In this document: positions 1-5,306 of the stretch, in pieces
Position numbering within the stretch: the stretch's first letter is position 1
Layout: the number at the start of each line of letters is the position of its first letter
Source: Candidatus Finniella inopinata
GTDB taxonomy: Bacteria > Pseudomonadota > Alphaproteobacteria > Paracaedibacterales > CAITNM01
Direction: 5' to 3'
Length of the DNA: 7,191 nt
Assembly (NCBI GenBank): GCA_945903885.1
Contig: CAMDPB010000051.1
Coordinates: 1-7,191 of the forward strand
Notes under the pieces: generated by a model
Databases searched by the model: none
The model's input: only the letters and a program-made list of their open reading frames with translations
Told to the model about the DNA's origin: nothing
Made by a program: the position numbers and the translations under genes

Positions 1-63
1 TATTTGAGCATTATGTGTTGCTATTTGAGCATTTTGCGCCGCCATTTGAGCTTTTTGATCTGC
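1..63 (-). repeat. 21-bp tandem repeat, three copies, coding heptads
   Basis: Three adjacent 21-bp units lie at 1-21, 22-42 and 43-63. The first two share their first 12 bases exactly and differ at only a few later positions; the third is more diverged. In the minus-strand protein they encode seven-residue units of the form AQxAxxN (AQMAAQN, AQIATHN, AQI...). The array touches the window edge, so the total copy number cannot be seen. Confidence 0.75.
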
Positions 64-1581
64 TTGATCTATGGCACTAGAGGCTATCTCTATTCCGACA
101 TCTATCGCAACATTTCTTTGTTGTATTGCCTTCTCTTTTTCTTCTGCTGCAAGTTTCATTTCTGCTTCCGCAGCAGCTTTCTCTTTAGTAATCTGCTCAA
201 GCTGCTCAAGAATTTCTTCTCCCTTAGCTCTTTCTGCAGCTAGTTCGCTTTCTGCTTTAGCTCTTTCTGCAGCTAGCTCATTTTCATGTTCAGCTTGTCT
301 TCTTGCTGCTTCTTCTGCGGACACTGGTTGAGTTGCCTCACGAATTGCATCGTCTCTGTTGTATTTATTTTTTAAGCCTTCAACGTATGCGTATGCGTCT
401 TGATAAGCTACTTCCGTGGGAAACTGCAGTTCAGCTACTAAATTTATTGTTTTATCACTTCCCATTAATTTATAAGCGTCAGCTACAAGAATTTTTACAA
501 ATTCTCCTTGTGATCCGTCTAATGATTCATGGCTCTTTAGCATCATAGCAGCTATAGCAGTACCTACTTTTGGCTGTATGCTAAATAATTTGTAAAGGTT
601 ACTTTTTAATTCTTCAAATAGCTCAGGGTGGCTTTTAGCTGCAGGATCAGAAGTTATAATCACAAAATTCATCCCTTCAAACTGAAATGTTTTTGTGAGT
701 GGTGCGCTTGGATCAACAGCGGGGGCAGCACCATTGCCAGCGTTTTTCTTTAATTCTTCTATTTGTGTTTCTAACTCTTTTACTCTTGCTGCATCTTCAG
801 GTGAACCAGCGCCAGTACCGGCAGATTTTAGTTTTTCTTCTAAATCCGATGATTTTTTCAGAGCTTCTTGTAATTTTGCTGTTCCCTCTTCATCGGGCAC
901 TCTAAATTTACGAATTACGGCACTTTGTACTTTGTCTGCACCAAATCCTGTTTTTTGATTGCCTGTTCCAAAAAAATCCTGAGCATTAGGGTCTTGTACC
1001 GTTTCTCCAAAAATAATTTCATCGTTATCTGAGAGCAATTTCCAACACGCATAATCTCCTGTTGTATATCCTTCTTTAGGTGGTGTGCTTATGTTGTTAT
1101 CCAGAGCAATAATTGCTTTAGATAAATCTTCTTTATATTTTCCACTCCAGCCTTCTTTGTCTCCACTTGCATCTATGGGAAACCAAAAGGTTACTACTTT
1201 GTAGCCTTTTGGAGCGCCTTTAACACCAACAATAAATGGTACGTTATTTTTGGAATCCTGTCCGTCAGGTTTCATTTGACCGTATCGCATGTCGGTATCA
1301 ATCAACCAAATACCACCATCAAGAAGAGAGTATTCCTTATAAATAGTTTCTGGGCTTTCACCTTGAGTAAAAAATGTCATTTCTTCACCAAGTGCGCTAC
1401 CTGAATAGGTTTTTAGTTTGTATTCTTTTTTTTCCACCTTTGGTGCACCAGCTTTGTCACCTGCTGACTTTGCTTCTTCAGCAGCTGGGGCTGCAGCTGC
1501 AGCAGTATCTGCTGCATACACTTCGTTCATCCAAGCAAACGCAGATCCTAATAACAAGGAAAATAATAATTTCTTTTTCAT
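1..1581 (-). CDS. Large exported Ala/Glu-rich coiled-coil protein, C-terminus cut by window edge
   Basis: An open frame of 527 codons runs from ATG at 1581 to the left edge without a stop, so the 3' end lies outside the window. I do not recognise the family. Residues 1-23 form a Sec signal peptide: basic MKKK, a hydrophobic core, and a likely signal peptidase I site after VYA23. An Ala/Pro/Lys-rich linker follows (24-50). Residues about 52-230 look globular, with many Trp, Tyr and Gly. Short Lys/Glu/Leu-rich helices at about 231-252 and 262-282 flank a Gly/Ala linker. A second possibly globular part spans about 296-412. From about 420 to the edge the chain is Ala/Glu/Lys/Gln-rich coiled coil, including an 11-residue repeat and a heptad-like repeat. 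No transmembrane segment is seen after the signal peptide, so it should be periplasmic or secreted. The Shine-Dalgarno is weak. It follows the rplT terminator, so it is probably a separate transcript. A role in host contact or envelope structure is only a guess. Confidence 0.85.
   Translation of the reverse strand, partial: MKKKLLFSLLLGSAFAWMNEVYAADTAAAAAPAAEEAKSAGDKAGAPKVEKKEYKLKTYSGSALGEEMTFFTQGESPETIYKEYSLLDGGIWLIDTDMRYGQMKPDGQDSKNNVPFIVGVKGAPKGYKVVTFWFPIDASGDKEGWSGKYKEDLSKAIIALDNNISTPPKEGYTTGDYACWKLLSDNDEIIFGETVQDPNAQDFFGTGNQKTGFGADKVQSAVIRKFRVPDEEGTAKLQEALKKSSDLEEKLKSAGTGAGSPEDAARVKELETQIEELKKNAGNGAAPAVDPSAPLTKTFQFEGMNFVIITSDPAAKSHPELFEELKSNLYKLFSIQPKVGTAIAAMMLKSHESLDGSQGEFVKILVADAYKLMGSDKTINLVAELQFPTEVAYQDAYAYVEGLKNKYNRDDAIREATQPVSAEEAARRQAEHENELAAERAKAESELAAERAKGEEILEQLEQITKEKAAAEAEMKLAAEEKEKAIQQRNVAIDVGIEIASSAIDQADQKAQMAAQNAQIATHNAQI
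224..289 (-). repeat. 33-bp tandem duplication, two copies
   Basis: Positions 224-243 and 257-276 are identical, giving a 33-bp period over two units (224-256 and 257-289). On the minus strand the units encode the consecutive 11-residue segments ELAAERAKAES and ELAAERAKGEE inside the C-terminal coiled coil of the exported protein. The 11-residue period fits a hendecad coiled coil that grew by in-frame duplication. Confidence 0.7.
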
Positions 1582-1647
1582 AAATCCAACCCAAAGTTCA
1601 GAATTTCTAACCTGAGTCTATTAAACCAAAAAGAAATTAATAAAATA

Positions 1648-1682
1648 TTAAAGGGCCTACTAATATATAGTAGACCCCTTAA
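1648..1682 (-). terminator. Intrinsic terminator of the rpmI-rplT operon
   Basis: The arms at 1668-1682 and 1648-1662 pair over 15 bp with a 5-nt loop (1663-1667). Read on the minus strand the arms are TTAAGGGGTCTACTA and TAGTAGGCCCTTTAA. The only two non-Watson-Crick positions are G-U pairs in that direction, whereas on the plus strand they would be mismatches, so the element is directed to the minus strand. A T-rich stretch follows the stem. It lies about 20 bases past the rplT stop. Confidence 0.8.
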
Positions 1683-1702
1683 GTATTGGTATAATAAAAG
1701 TG

Positions 1703-2056
1703 CTAAGCAGCTTTTTTTACTTGATCAACCAATGCCTTGAAGCTTTCAGGTTGATTCATTGCCAAATCAGCAAGAACTTTTCTGTCAATTTCAATATTGC
1801 TTTTATGCAATGCGTTCATAAATACTGAATAGGTTAGACCTAATTCACGAACTGCTGCATTAATACGTTGAATCCAAAGTGCTCTGAAATTACGTTTCTT
1901 AACGCGACGGTCACGGTAAGCATATAGTAACGCCTTCTCAACGCGCTGTATTGCTGAGCGAAAACAAGTGCTTGAGCGACCGCGATAGCCTTTGGCCATC
2001 TTTATAATTTTTTTATGACGTGCGTGTGTAGTGACGCCCCTTTTTACTCGTGCCAT
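1703..2056 (-). CDS. rplT: 50S ribosomal protein L20 (bL20)
   Basis: The 117-residue product has the usual bL20 length. It opens with MARVKRGVTTHARHKK and carries the conserved block YRDRRVKKRNFRALWIQRIN at about residues 47-66, a typical alphaproteobacterial form. L20 binds 23S rRNA early in assembly of the large subunit and in several bacteria represses its own operon. The start at 2056 has an AGGAG Shine-Dalgarno five bases upstream and lies 9 bases after the rpmI stop, so the two genes are co-transcribed. An intrinsic terminator follows. In many alphaproteobacteria pheS and pheT come next; here they do not. Confidence 0.97.
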   Translation of the reverse strand: MARVKRGVTTHARHKKIIKMAKGYRGRSSTCFRSAIQRVEKALLYAYRDRRVKKRNFRALWIQRINAAVRELGLTYSVFMNALHKSNIEIDRKVLADLAMNQPESFKALVDQVKKAA

Positions 2057-2065
2057 GGTGACTCC

Positions 2066-2263
2066 TTATACGTGAAAATAGTAAGTACGAATGCGCTTTA
2101 TTTCAGGTGTTGCGCATATTTTCATGCCACGTGCGTTCCGTAAGAATTTATTCGAACGTTTGCGCATACCATGGCGTTTCCCCGCAGGAGTCATCTTCAC
2201 TTTACCAGTGCCGGTAAGGCGAAAGCGCTTTTTTACGCTACTTTTTGTTTTTAACTTGGGCAT
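2066..2263 (-). CDS. rpmI: 50S ribosomal protein L35 (bL35)
   Basis: The 65-residue product begins MPKLKTKSSVKKRF and continues with the conserved KRHGMRKRSNKFLRNARG block at about residues 28-45, standard for bL35 in length and composition. It is a small basic protein of the large ribosomal subunit. The frame stays open to an ATG at 2323, but I chose 2263: translation from there gives the canonical N-terminus, and an AGAGAG Shine-Dalgarno lies just upstream. The 20 extra residues of the longer form resemble no L35, and the stretch encoding them contains a foldable leader. It is the first gene of the rpmI-rplT operon; infC, often found upstream in other bacteria, is absent. Confidence 0.96.
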   Translation of the reverse strand: MPKLKTKSSVKKRFRLTGTGKVKMTPAGKRHGMRKRSNKFLRNARGMKICATPEIKRIRTYYFHV

Positions 2264-2300
2264 TTTATCTCTCTTTAATAATTTAAATATCAATTGTACC

Positions 2301-2342
2301 GCAGCTAAGGCATGCCCGGGCACTTTGCCCCAGCCACGCTGC
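2301..2342 (-). promoter_or_regulatory. Structured GC-rich 5' leader of rpmI-rplT, possible L20 autoregulatory site
   Basis: Read on the minus strand, an outer stem pairs GCAGC (2338-2342) with GCTGC (2301-2305). Inside it are GGC/GCC pairs and a hairpin GGGCA-AAG-TGCCC. This overlaps two alternative pairings, the palindromes TGCCCGGGCA and GGCATGCC, so competing folds are possible. The block is strikingly GC-rich for its surroundings and lies about 40 bases upstream of the rpmI start, downstream of the predicted promoter. L20 is known to control its operon through mRNA structure in Escherichia coli and Bacillus subtilis. That this element does so is inference; no match to those known sites is claimed. 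Confidence 0.4.
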
Positions 2343-2349
2343 TATAATT

Positions 2350-2378
2350 TGTATAGATGGTTTTTGGGAATAAATCAA
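2350..2378 (-). promoter_or_regulatory. Sigma70-type promoter for rpmI-rplT
   Basis: On the minus strand TTGATT (2373-2378) and TATACA (2350-2355) are separated by 17 bases, matching the -35 and -10 consensus at four of six positions each. Transcription from here would include the structured leader. Confidence 0.5.
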
Positions 2379-2495
2379 GAAAACTTTAAAGAGCTTAATA
2401 GCAAATTGATTGCGACGAGTGTGGAAAATCAGCAATGTCTCAATTTTCTTGGATCATTGCAGCTGAAGAATTAACATTTTATTCATATATGACTC

Positions 2496-2524
2496 TTTAG
2501 AATGAAATTTAACGCGCGTATATA
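2496..2524 (+). promoter_or_regulatory. Candidate phaC promoter
   Basis: TTTAGA (2496-2501) and TATATA (2519-2524) are spaced by 17 bases, each with four of six consensus matches. The start would be near 2531, giving a leader of about 40 bases before the phaC ATG. A small inverted repeat, CTTGA/TCAAG (2528-2532 and 2537-2541), lies at the predicted start. In an AT-rich region such matches arise easily by chance. Confidence 0.35.
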
Positions 2525-2557
2525 GCTCTTGAATTGTCAAGCTTTATACATATTCTT

Positions 2558-2566
2558 AGGGGGTGG
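2558..2566 (+). promoter_or_regulatory. Shine-Dalgarno that sets the phaC start
   Basis: The purine-rich AGGGGG at 2558-2563 lies seven bases before ATG 2571. The frame is open back to an ATG at 2529, but this ribosome binding site would fall inside that longer frame, and the 14 extra residues have no counterpart in PHA synthases. It therefore supports the start at 2571. Confidence 0.7.
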
Positions 2567-2570
2567 TGTT

Positions 2571-4463
2571 ATGCTTCACAGGGACCTGCAAGGCGAAGAT
2601 GAGGTTAAAAAAAAAACCAAAACCAATTCAAGGTCTAGGTTTAAACAAGAAAAATCGAGAGAACACACTCAAGCATTTTTCGAGGGTTTACATCCTGACA
2701 TTAAAGAAAGCATGGAAAATCTAAATGATTTGTATTCAAGTTTTATATCAAATTTTGCGCCAGAGAAGCCCAATCCTCTAAATATTTTCAGTGCTGACGT
2801 TATGGCGAAAACGTTTGCAGAAACTCATAAAGTTATGGTGAATACTTTTGTTATTAACCCTGATGGATGGGACTCAAAACAAAAAAACTATTTGAATGAT
2901 TTGGAAGAATTATATCAAGGAACGATGAGTCGTTTGCAGGGAGAGGAAGTCACACCGATCATTGTGCCTCAAGGAAATGATAAGCGCTTTAAGGCTGCTG
3001 AATGGAATGATTTTCCTGTATTTGATTATCTTAAGCAGTCGTACTTACTGCATTGCAAATACATGAGCGAGCTGGTCGATTCTTTAGAAGGAATGAATCC
3101 AAAAACAAAAGAGAAAGCGCAATTTTATATGCGCAGTGTGATGGATGCTGCTTCACCGACGAATTCTCCATTTACTAATCCAGAGGTCTTGAAGGAAACT
3201 ATACGTACTCAAGGACAAAACTTGGTGCATGGATACCAAAAATTTTTAGACGACAATTCAAATTCAAACTTTTTAAGCTTACCCATGTTTACCAATCTTA
3301 CAGAATTTAAAGTCGGTGAAAATTTAGGAATTACTGAGGGAAAGGTTGTCTACGAGACGCCTTTATTTCAGTTGTTGTATTACAAGCCAACGACTGAGCT
3401 TGTTCATGAGCGCCCTTTGTTGATGATCCCTCCATGGATTAATAAGTATTACATTTTTGACTTGCAAGAAGAAAACTCATTTGTAGGTTGGGCGCTTGAA
3501 AAAGGGTTTAGCGTGTTTGTTCTCTCGTGGATAAATCCAGATGAGACCTATGCCGATCATGGTCTTAGCGATTACGTTATTGATGGTGTGCTTGATGCGG
3601 TGCAAAAAGTTTTATTGATTTCAAAGCAAGATAAACTGAATCTTTTGGCGTATTGTACCGGGGGTGTGGCGGCATCTCTTTTAGCTGGATACCTGGCAAA
3701 GCGTATTGAAAAAAACCCTATAGAAAGTCTTAGTCTTTTAGCGGCACCAATTGACTTTGATAAAATGGGGGATTTGAAAGTCTTTATATGTGAGGATCAG
3801 CTGGAACACTTGGAAAAGCGTGTGAAGAAAATTGGCTATTTCCCTGGTGATGAAATGGTTAGGGTGTTTAGTTTTTTGCGCGCAAATGATTTGATCTGGT
3901 CAAATTATATTAATACGTACCTTCTTAATAAAGAAACGTTCCCACTAGATTTTCTTTATTGGAATTGTGACACAACTCATATTCCAGCCACGCTCCACAT
4001 GGAATATCTACGCAATATCTTTTTTGAAAATGCGCTTATGCATCCTAACAATTTTTGCATTAATGGAGTTGGAGTGGATTTAAAAGCAATTACAACGCCT
4101 ATCTTTGCTTTTGCAACGCGGTCGGATCATATTGTGCCCTGGCAATCAGCTTATGCAATAAAAGAAATGTGTCCGAACAATACAACATTTGTTTTAGGCG
4201 CAGCTGGGCATGTTGCAGGTATCGTTAATCCGGAACATCGCAAAAAATATTGTTACTGGAAATTAGATGAAATAGCCCCAGATTCAACTGCTTGGTTAGA
4301 AAATGCAAAAGAAGTGCCTGGTTCCTGGTGGCCCGAATGGTATAGTTGGATAAAGCAATATGCTGGGAAAAAAGTAAAAACTACTATGTGGGAAAGCACG
4401 GAAAACATCGAGTCGGCGCCCGGTCGATATGTTTTATCAACTTCACCTAGTGATAATTTTTAA
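2571..4463 (+). CDS. phaC: Class I poly(3-hydroxyalkanoate) synthase
   Basis: The 630-residue protein polymerises 3-hydroxyacyl-CoA, typically (R)-3-hydroxybutyryl-CoA, into storage polyester at the granule surface. The first ~30 residues are a Lys/Arg-rich extension. The PhaC N-terminal domain spans about 35-230 and an alpha/beta-hydrolase fold follows. Conserved landmarks are PPWINKYYIFDL (287-298), SWINPDETYADHG (319-331), the lipase-like box AYCTGG with nucleophile Cys362, Asp519 in ATRSDHIVPW, His547 in GAAGHVAGIVNP, and GSWWPEW (584-590). The Cys-Asp and Asp-His spacings (157 and 28) are close to those of the Ralstonia eutropha enzyme. The usual box is G-x-C-x-G; here the first Gly is Ala. 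A run of ten A bases covers codons 13-16. Length is slightly above the usual 560-600. No phaA, phaB, phaR or phasin gene is adjacent. The gene appears monocistronic, with tRNA-Leu 57 bases downstream. Confidence 0.95.
   Translation: MLHRDLQGEDEVKKKTKTNSRSRFKQEKSREHTQAFFEGLHPDIKESMENLNDLYSSFISNFAPEKPNPLNIFSADVMAKTFAETHKVMVNTFVINPDGWDSKQKNYLNDLEELYQGTMSRLQGEEVTPIIVPQGNDKRFKAAEWNDFPVFDYLKQSYLLHCKYMSELVDSLEGMNPKTKEKAQFYMRSVMDAASPTNSPFTNPEVLKETIRTQGQNLVHGYQKFLDDNSNSNFLSLPMFTNLTEFKVGENLGITEGKVVYETPLFQLLYYKPTTELVHERPLLMIPPWINKYYIFDLQEENSFVGWALEKGFSVFVLSWINPDETYADHGLSDYVIDGVLDAVQKVLLISKQDKLNLLAYCTGGVAASLLAGYLAKRIEKNPIESLSLLAAPIDFDKMGDLKVFICEDQLEHLEKRVKKIGYFPGDEMVRVFSFLRANDLIWSNYINTYLLNKETFPLDFLYWNCDTTHIPATLHMEYLRNIFFENALMHPNNFCINGVGVDLKAITTPIFAFATRSDHIVPWQSAYAIKEMCPNNTTFVLGAAGHVAGIVNPEHRKKYCYWKLDEIAPDSTAWLENAKEVPGSWWPEWYSWIKQYAGKKVKTTMWESTENIESAPGRYVLSTSPSDNF
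2607..2616 (+). repeat. A10 homopolymer in the 5' end of phaC
   Basis: Ten consecutive A bases encode Lys13-Lys15 and begin codon 16. Reading one base more gives a stop at 2636-2638. One base fewer also reaches a stop within about 40 codons. Polymerase or RNA polymerase slippage here would switch the product off. Confidence 0.9.
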
Positions 4464-4481
4464 GAAGTTGTGCTTTTAGCT

Positions 4482-4510
4482 TTGCGTAATGGTCCATTAT
4501 TTGCTAGAAA
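4482..4510 (+). promoter_or_regulatory. Candidate tRNA-Leu promoter
   Basis: TTGCGT (4482-4487) and TAGAAA (4505-4510) are spaced by 17 bases and end 10 bases before the mature tRNA. The matches are modest (three and four of six). The spacer contains a perfect inverted repeat TAATGG-T-CCATTA (4487-4499); its one-base centre makes it unlikely as an RNA hairpin, though it could be a protein-binding site. Confidence 0.3.
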
Positions 4511-4520
4511 TAAGTCTGGG

Positions 4521-4606
4521 GCCTGCTTGGTGGAATCGGTAGACACAGCAGACTTAAAATCTGCCGCCCAAAAGGCGTACCAGTTCGAGTCTGGTAGTAG
4601 GCACCA
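4521..4606 (+). tRNA. tRNA-Leu (anticodon UAA)
   Basis: A full class II cloverleaf is visible. The acceptor arms GCCTGCT and AGTAGGC pair with one G-U, with discriminator A4603 and encoded CCA (4604-4606). The anticodon stem GCAGA/TCTGC encloses loop CTTAAAA with anticodon TAA at 4555-4557. The variable arm CGCC/GGCG (4565-4568 with 4574-4577) and the T arm ACCAG/CTGGT with loop TTCGAGT are intact. It reads UUA and probably UUG, frequent leucine codons in an AT-rich genome. Confidence 0.97.
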
Positions 4607-4729
4607 TATCTTTTGAGTTGAATATCTTTCAATATCATCTTTTATGCAGAATTATTGGCGCTGATAATACTTTGTTAACATTTTTAATATAACATTAAAT
4701 AAATTGACAAAATATACCTGGGCTGAAGA

Positions 4730-5170
4730 ATGAATAAATTACCATTACTTTTTCTAACAGCAGCGATTTATTTAGGCTTTTTTGTATCTATATATGGATC
4801 AGCTGATGCGTCTGCTGAAGCTCCTCCTGGATCATCTCTGAGCGGTCAAGCTCTTAAAAAGGAAACTGAAGAATTAATTGTGAGGCTGAAAGCAGAAAAG
4901 AAAAAACAGGAAGACGCGAAACAAGATACCACGGAAATCGAAGCAAATATTAAATCGGCTGAAACAAACCTGGTAGTAAATAATGACCGTCATACACTAC
5001 ATGACGCATCTAAAAAGTTTGCAGAAGCTATTGGAATTATTTCCAAAAAGCTAGAGGAATCGATTCAGGAAAATAACAAAAATATTGAAACTCAATTGAA
5101 AGTCGCTGAAAAAAATGCACAGGTAATACAGCTTCTTCAGCCAAAAAAGAAAGATGATGATGACGAATAA
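4730..5170 (+). CDS. Small exported coiled-coil protein with acidic tail, family unknown
   Basis: The 146-residue product is not one I recognise. Residues 1 to about 25 form a signal peptide with a long hydrophobic core (4-22); likely cleavage is after GSA25 or ADA27. A short Pro/Ser/Gly-rich stretch follows (30-40). Residues 41-135 are rich in Lys, Glu, Gln, Asn and Ala with regular Leu/Ile spacing, so long helices or coiled coil are expected. The tail is KKKDDDDE. There is no Cys after the signal peptide, no lipobox and no later membrane segment, so the mature protein should be soluble in the periplasm or outside. The start at 4730 has only a weak GAAGA ribosome binding site, but the signal peptide at that N-terminus supports it. 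No convincing promoter pair was found in 4607-4729. Like the protein at 1-1581 it combines a Sec signal with Ala/Lys/Glu helices, but I see no clear sequence relationship. Confidence 0.8.
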   Translation: MNKLPLLFLTAAIYLGFFVSIYGSADASAEAPPGSSLSGQALKKETEELIVRLKAEKKKQEDAKQDTTEIEANIKSAETNLVVNNDRHTLHDASKKFAEAIGIISKKLEESIQENNKNIETQLKVAEKNAQVIQLLQPKKKDDDDE

Positions 5171-5190
5171 AGGCTTCTAAAAACTTTACT

Positions 5191-5265
5191 TGGAGCGGGC
5201 GAAGGGATTCGAACCCTCGACCCCAACCTTGGCAAGGTTGTGCTCTACCCCTGAGCTACGCCCGC
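5191..5265 (-). tRNA. tRNA-Gly (anticodon GCC)
   Basis: On the minus strand the acceptor GCGGGCG (5259-5265) pairs perfectly with CGCCCGC, followed by discriminator T and encoded CCA (5191-5193). The anticodon stem CAACC/GGTTG encloses loop TTGCCAA, with anticodon GCC at 5231-5233. The D arm (GCTC...GAGC) and the T arm with TTCGAAT are intact. It reads GGC and GGU. It converges with the small exported gene, leaving 20 bases between them and no visible terminator. Confidence 0.97.
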
Positions 5266-5277
5266 TTATGTGATTAC

Positions 5278-5306
5278 ATACTATCTATTTTACGGGCTAG
5301 TGCCAA
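5278..5306 (-). promoter_or_regulatory. Promoter for tRNA-Gly, overlapping the end of the upstream gene
   Basis: On the minus strand TTGGCA (5301-5306, five of six consensus) and TAGTAT (5278-5283, four of six) are spaced by 17 bases and end 12 bases before the mature tRNA. The -35 box lies inside the last codons of the membrane-protein gene. Confidence 0.6.

Larger units (their letters stand above)
2264..2570. other. Divergent intergenic region between rpmI and phaC
   Basis: About 307 bases lie between the rpmI start (minus) and the phaC start (plus). The rpmI side holds a GC-rich foldable leader (2301-2342) and a promoter (2350-2378). The phaC side holds a candidate promoter (2496-2524) and a G-rich ribosome binding site. 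Between them, about 2379-2495 is AT-rich with no ORF of credible length and no structure I could recognise. Confidence 0.7.

Noticed and set aside
71..331. Ser/Ala-rich plus-strand ORFs at 4-331, 303-548, 695-958 and 1374-1615
   Set aside because: They are reverse-strand shadows of the long open minus frame, which has a signal peptide and coherent coiled-coil composition.
2264..2323. 20-codon upstream extension of rpmI to ATG 2323
   Set aside because: L35 proteins start at MPKLKTK, a good Shine-Dalgarno precedes 2263, and the extension lies in the structured leader.
2091..2474. 127-codon plus-strand ORF opposite rpmI
   Set aside because: It is antisense to rpmI and its leader, its composition mirrors the L35 coding strand, and it has no ribosome binding site of note.
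2434..2499. 21-codon plus-strand ORF starting MSQFSW between rpmI and phaC
   Set aside because: It is too short and has no ribosome binding site or recognisable product.
2529..2570. 14-codon upstream extension of phaC to ATG 2529
   Set aside because: The strong purine-rich ribosome binding site lies directly before ATG 2571, and the extra residues do not resemble PhaC.
4487..4499. Inverted repeat TAATGG-T-CCATTA as a phaC terminator
   Set aside because: The one-base loop cannot form a usable hairpin, and the following sequence has only a short T run.
4704..4709. Perfect TTGACA upstream of the small exported gene
   Set aside because: A -10 box at normal spacing would fall on the start codon, and no suitable hexamer is present there.
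4521..5265. Genomic island or integrated element between the two tRNA genes
   Set aside because: Both tRNAs are complete, and no integrase, duplicated tRNA end or flanking direct repeat was seen.
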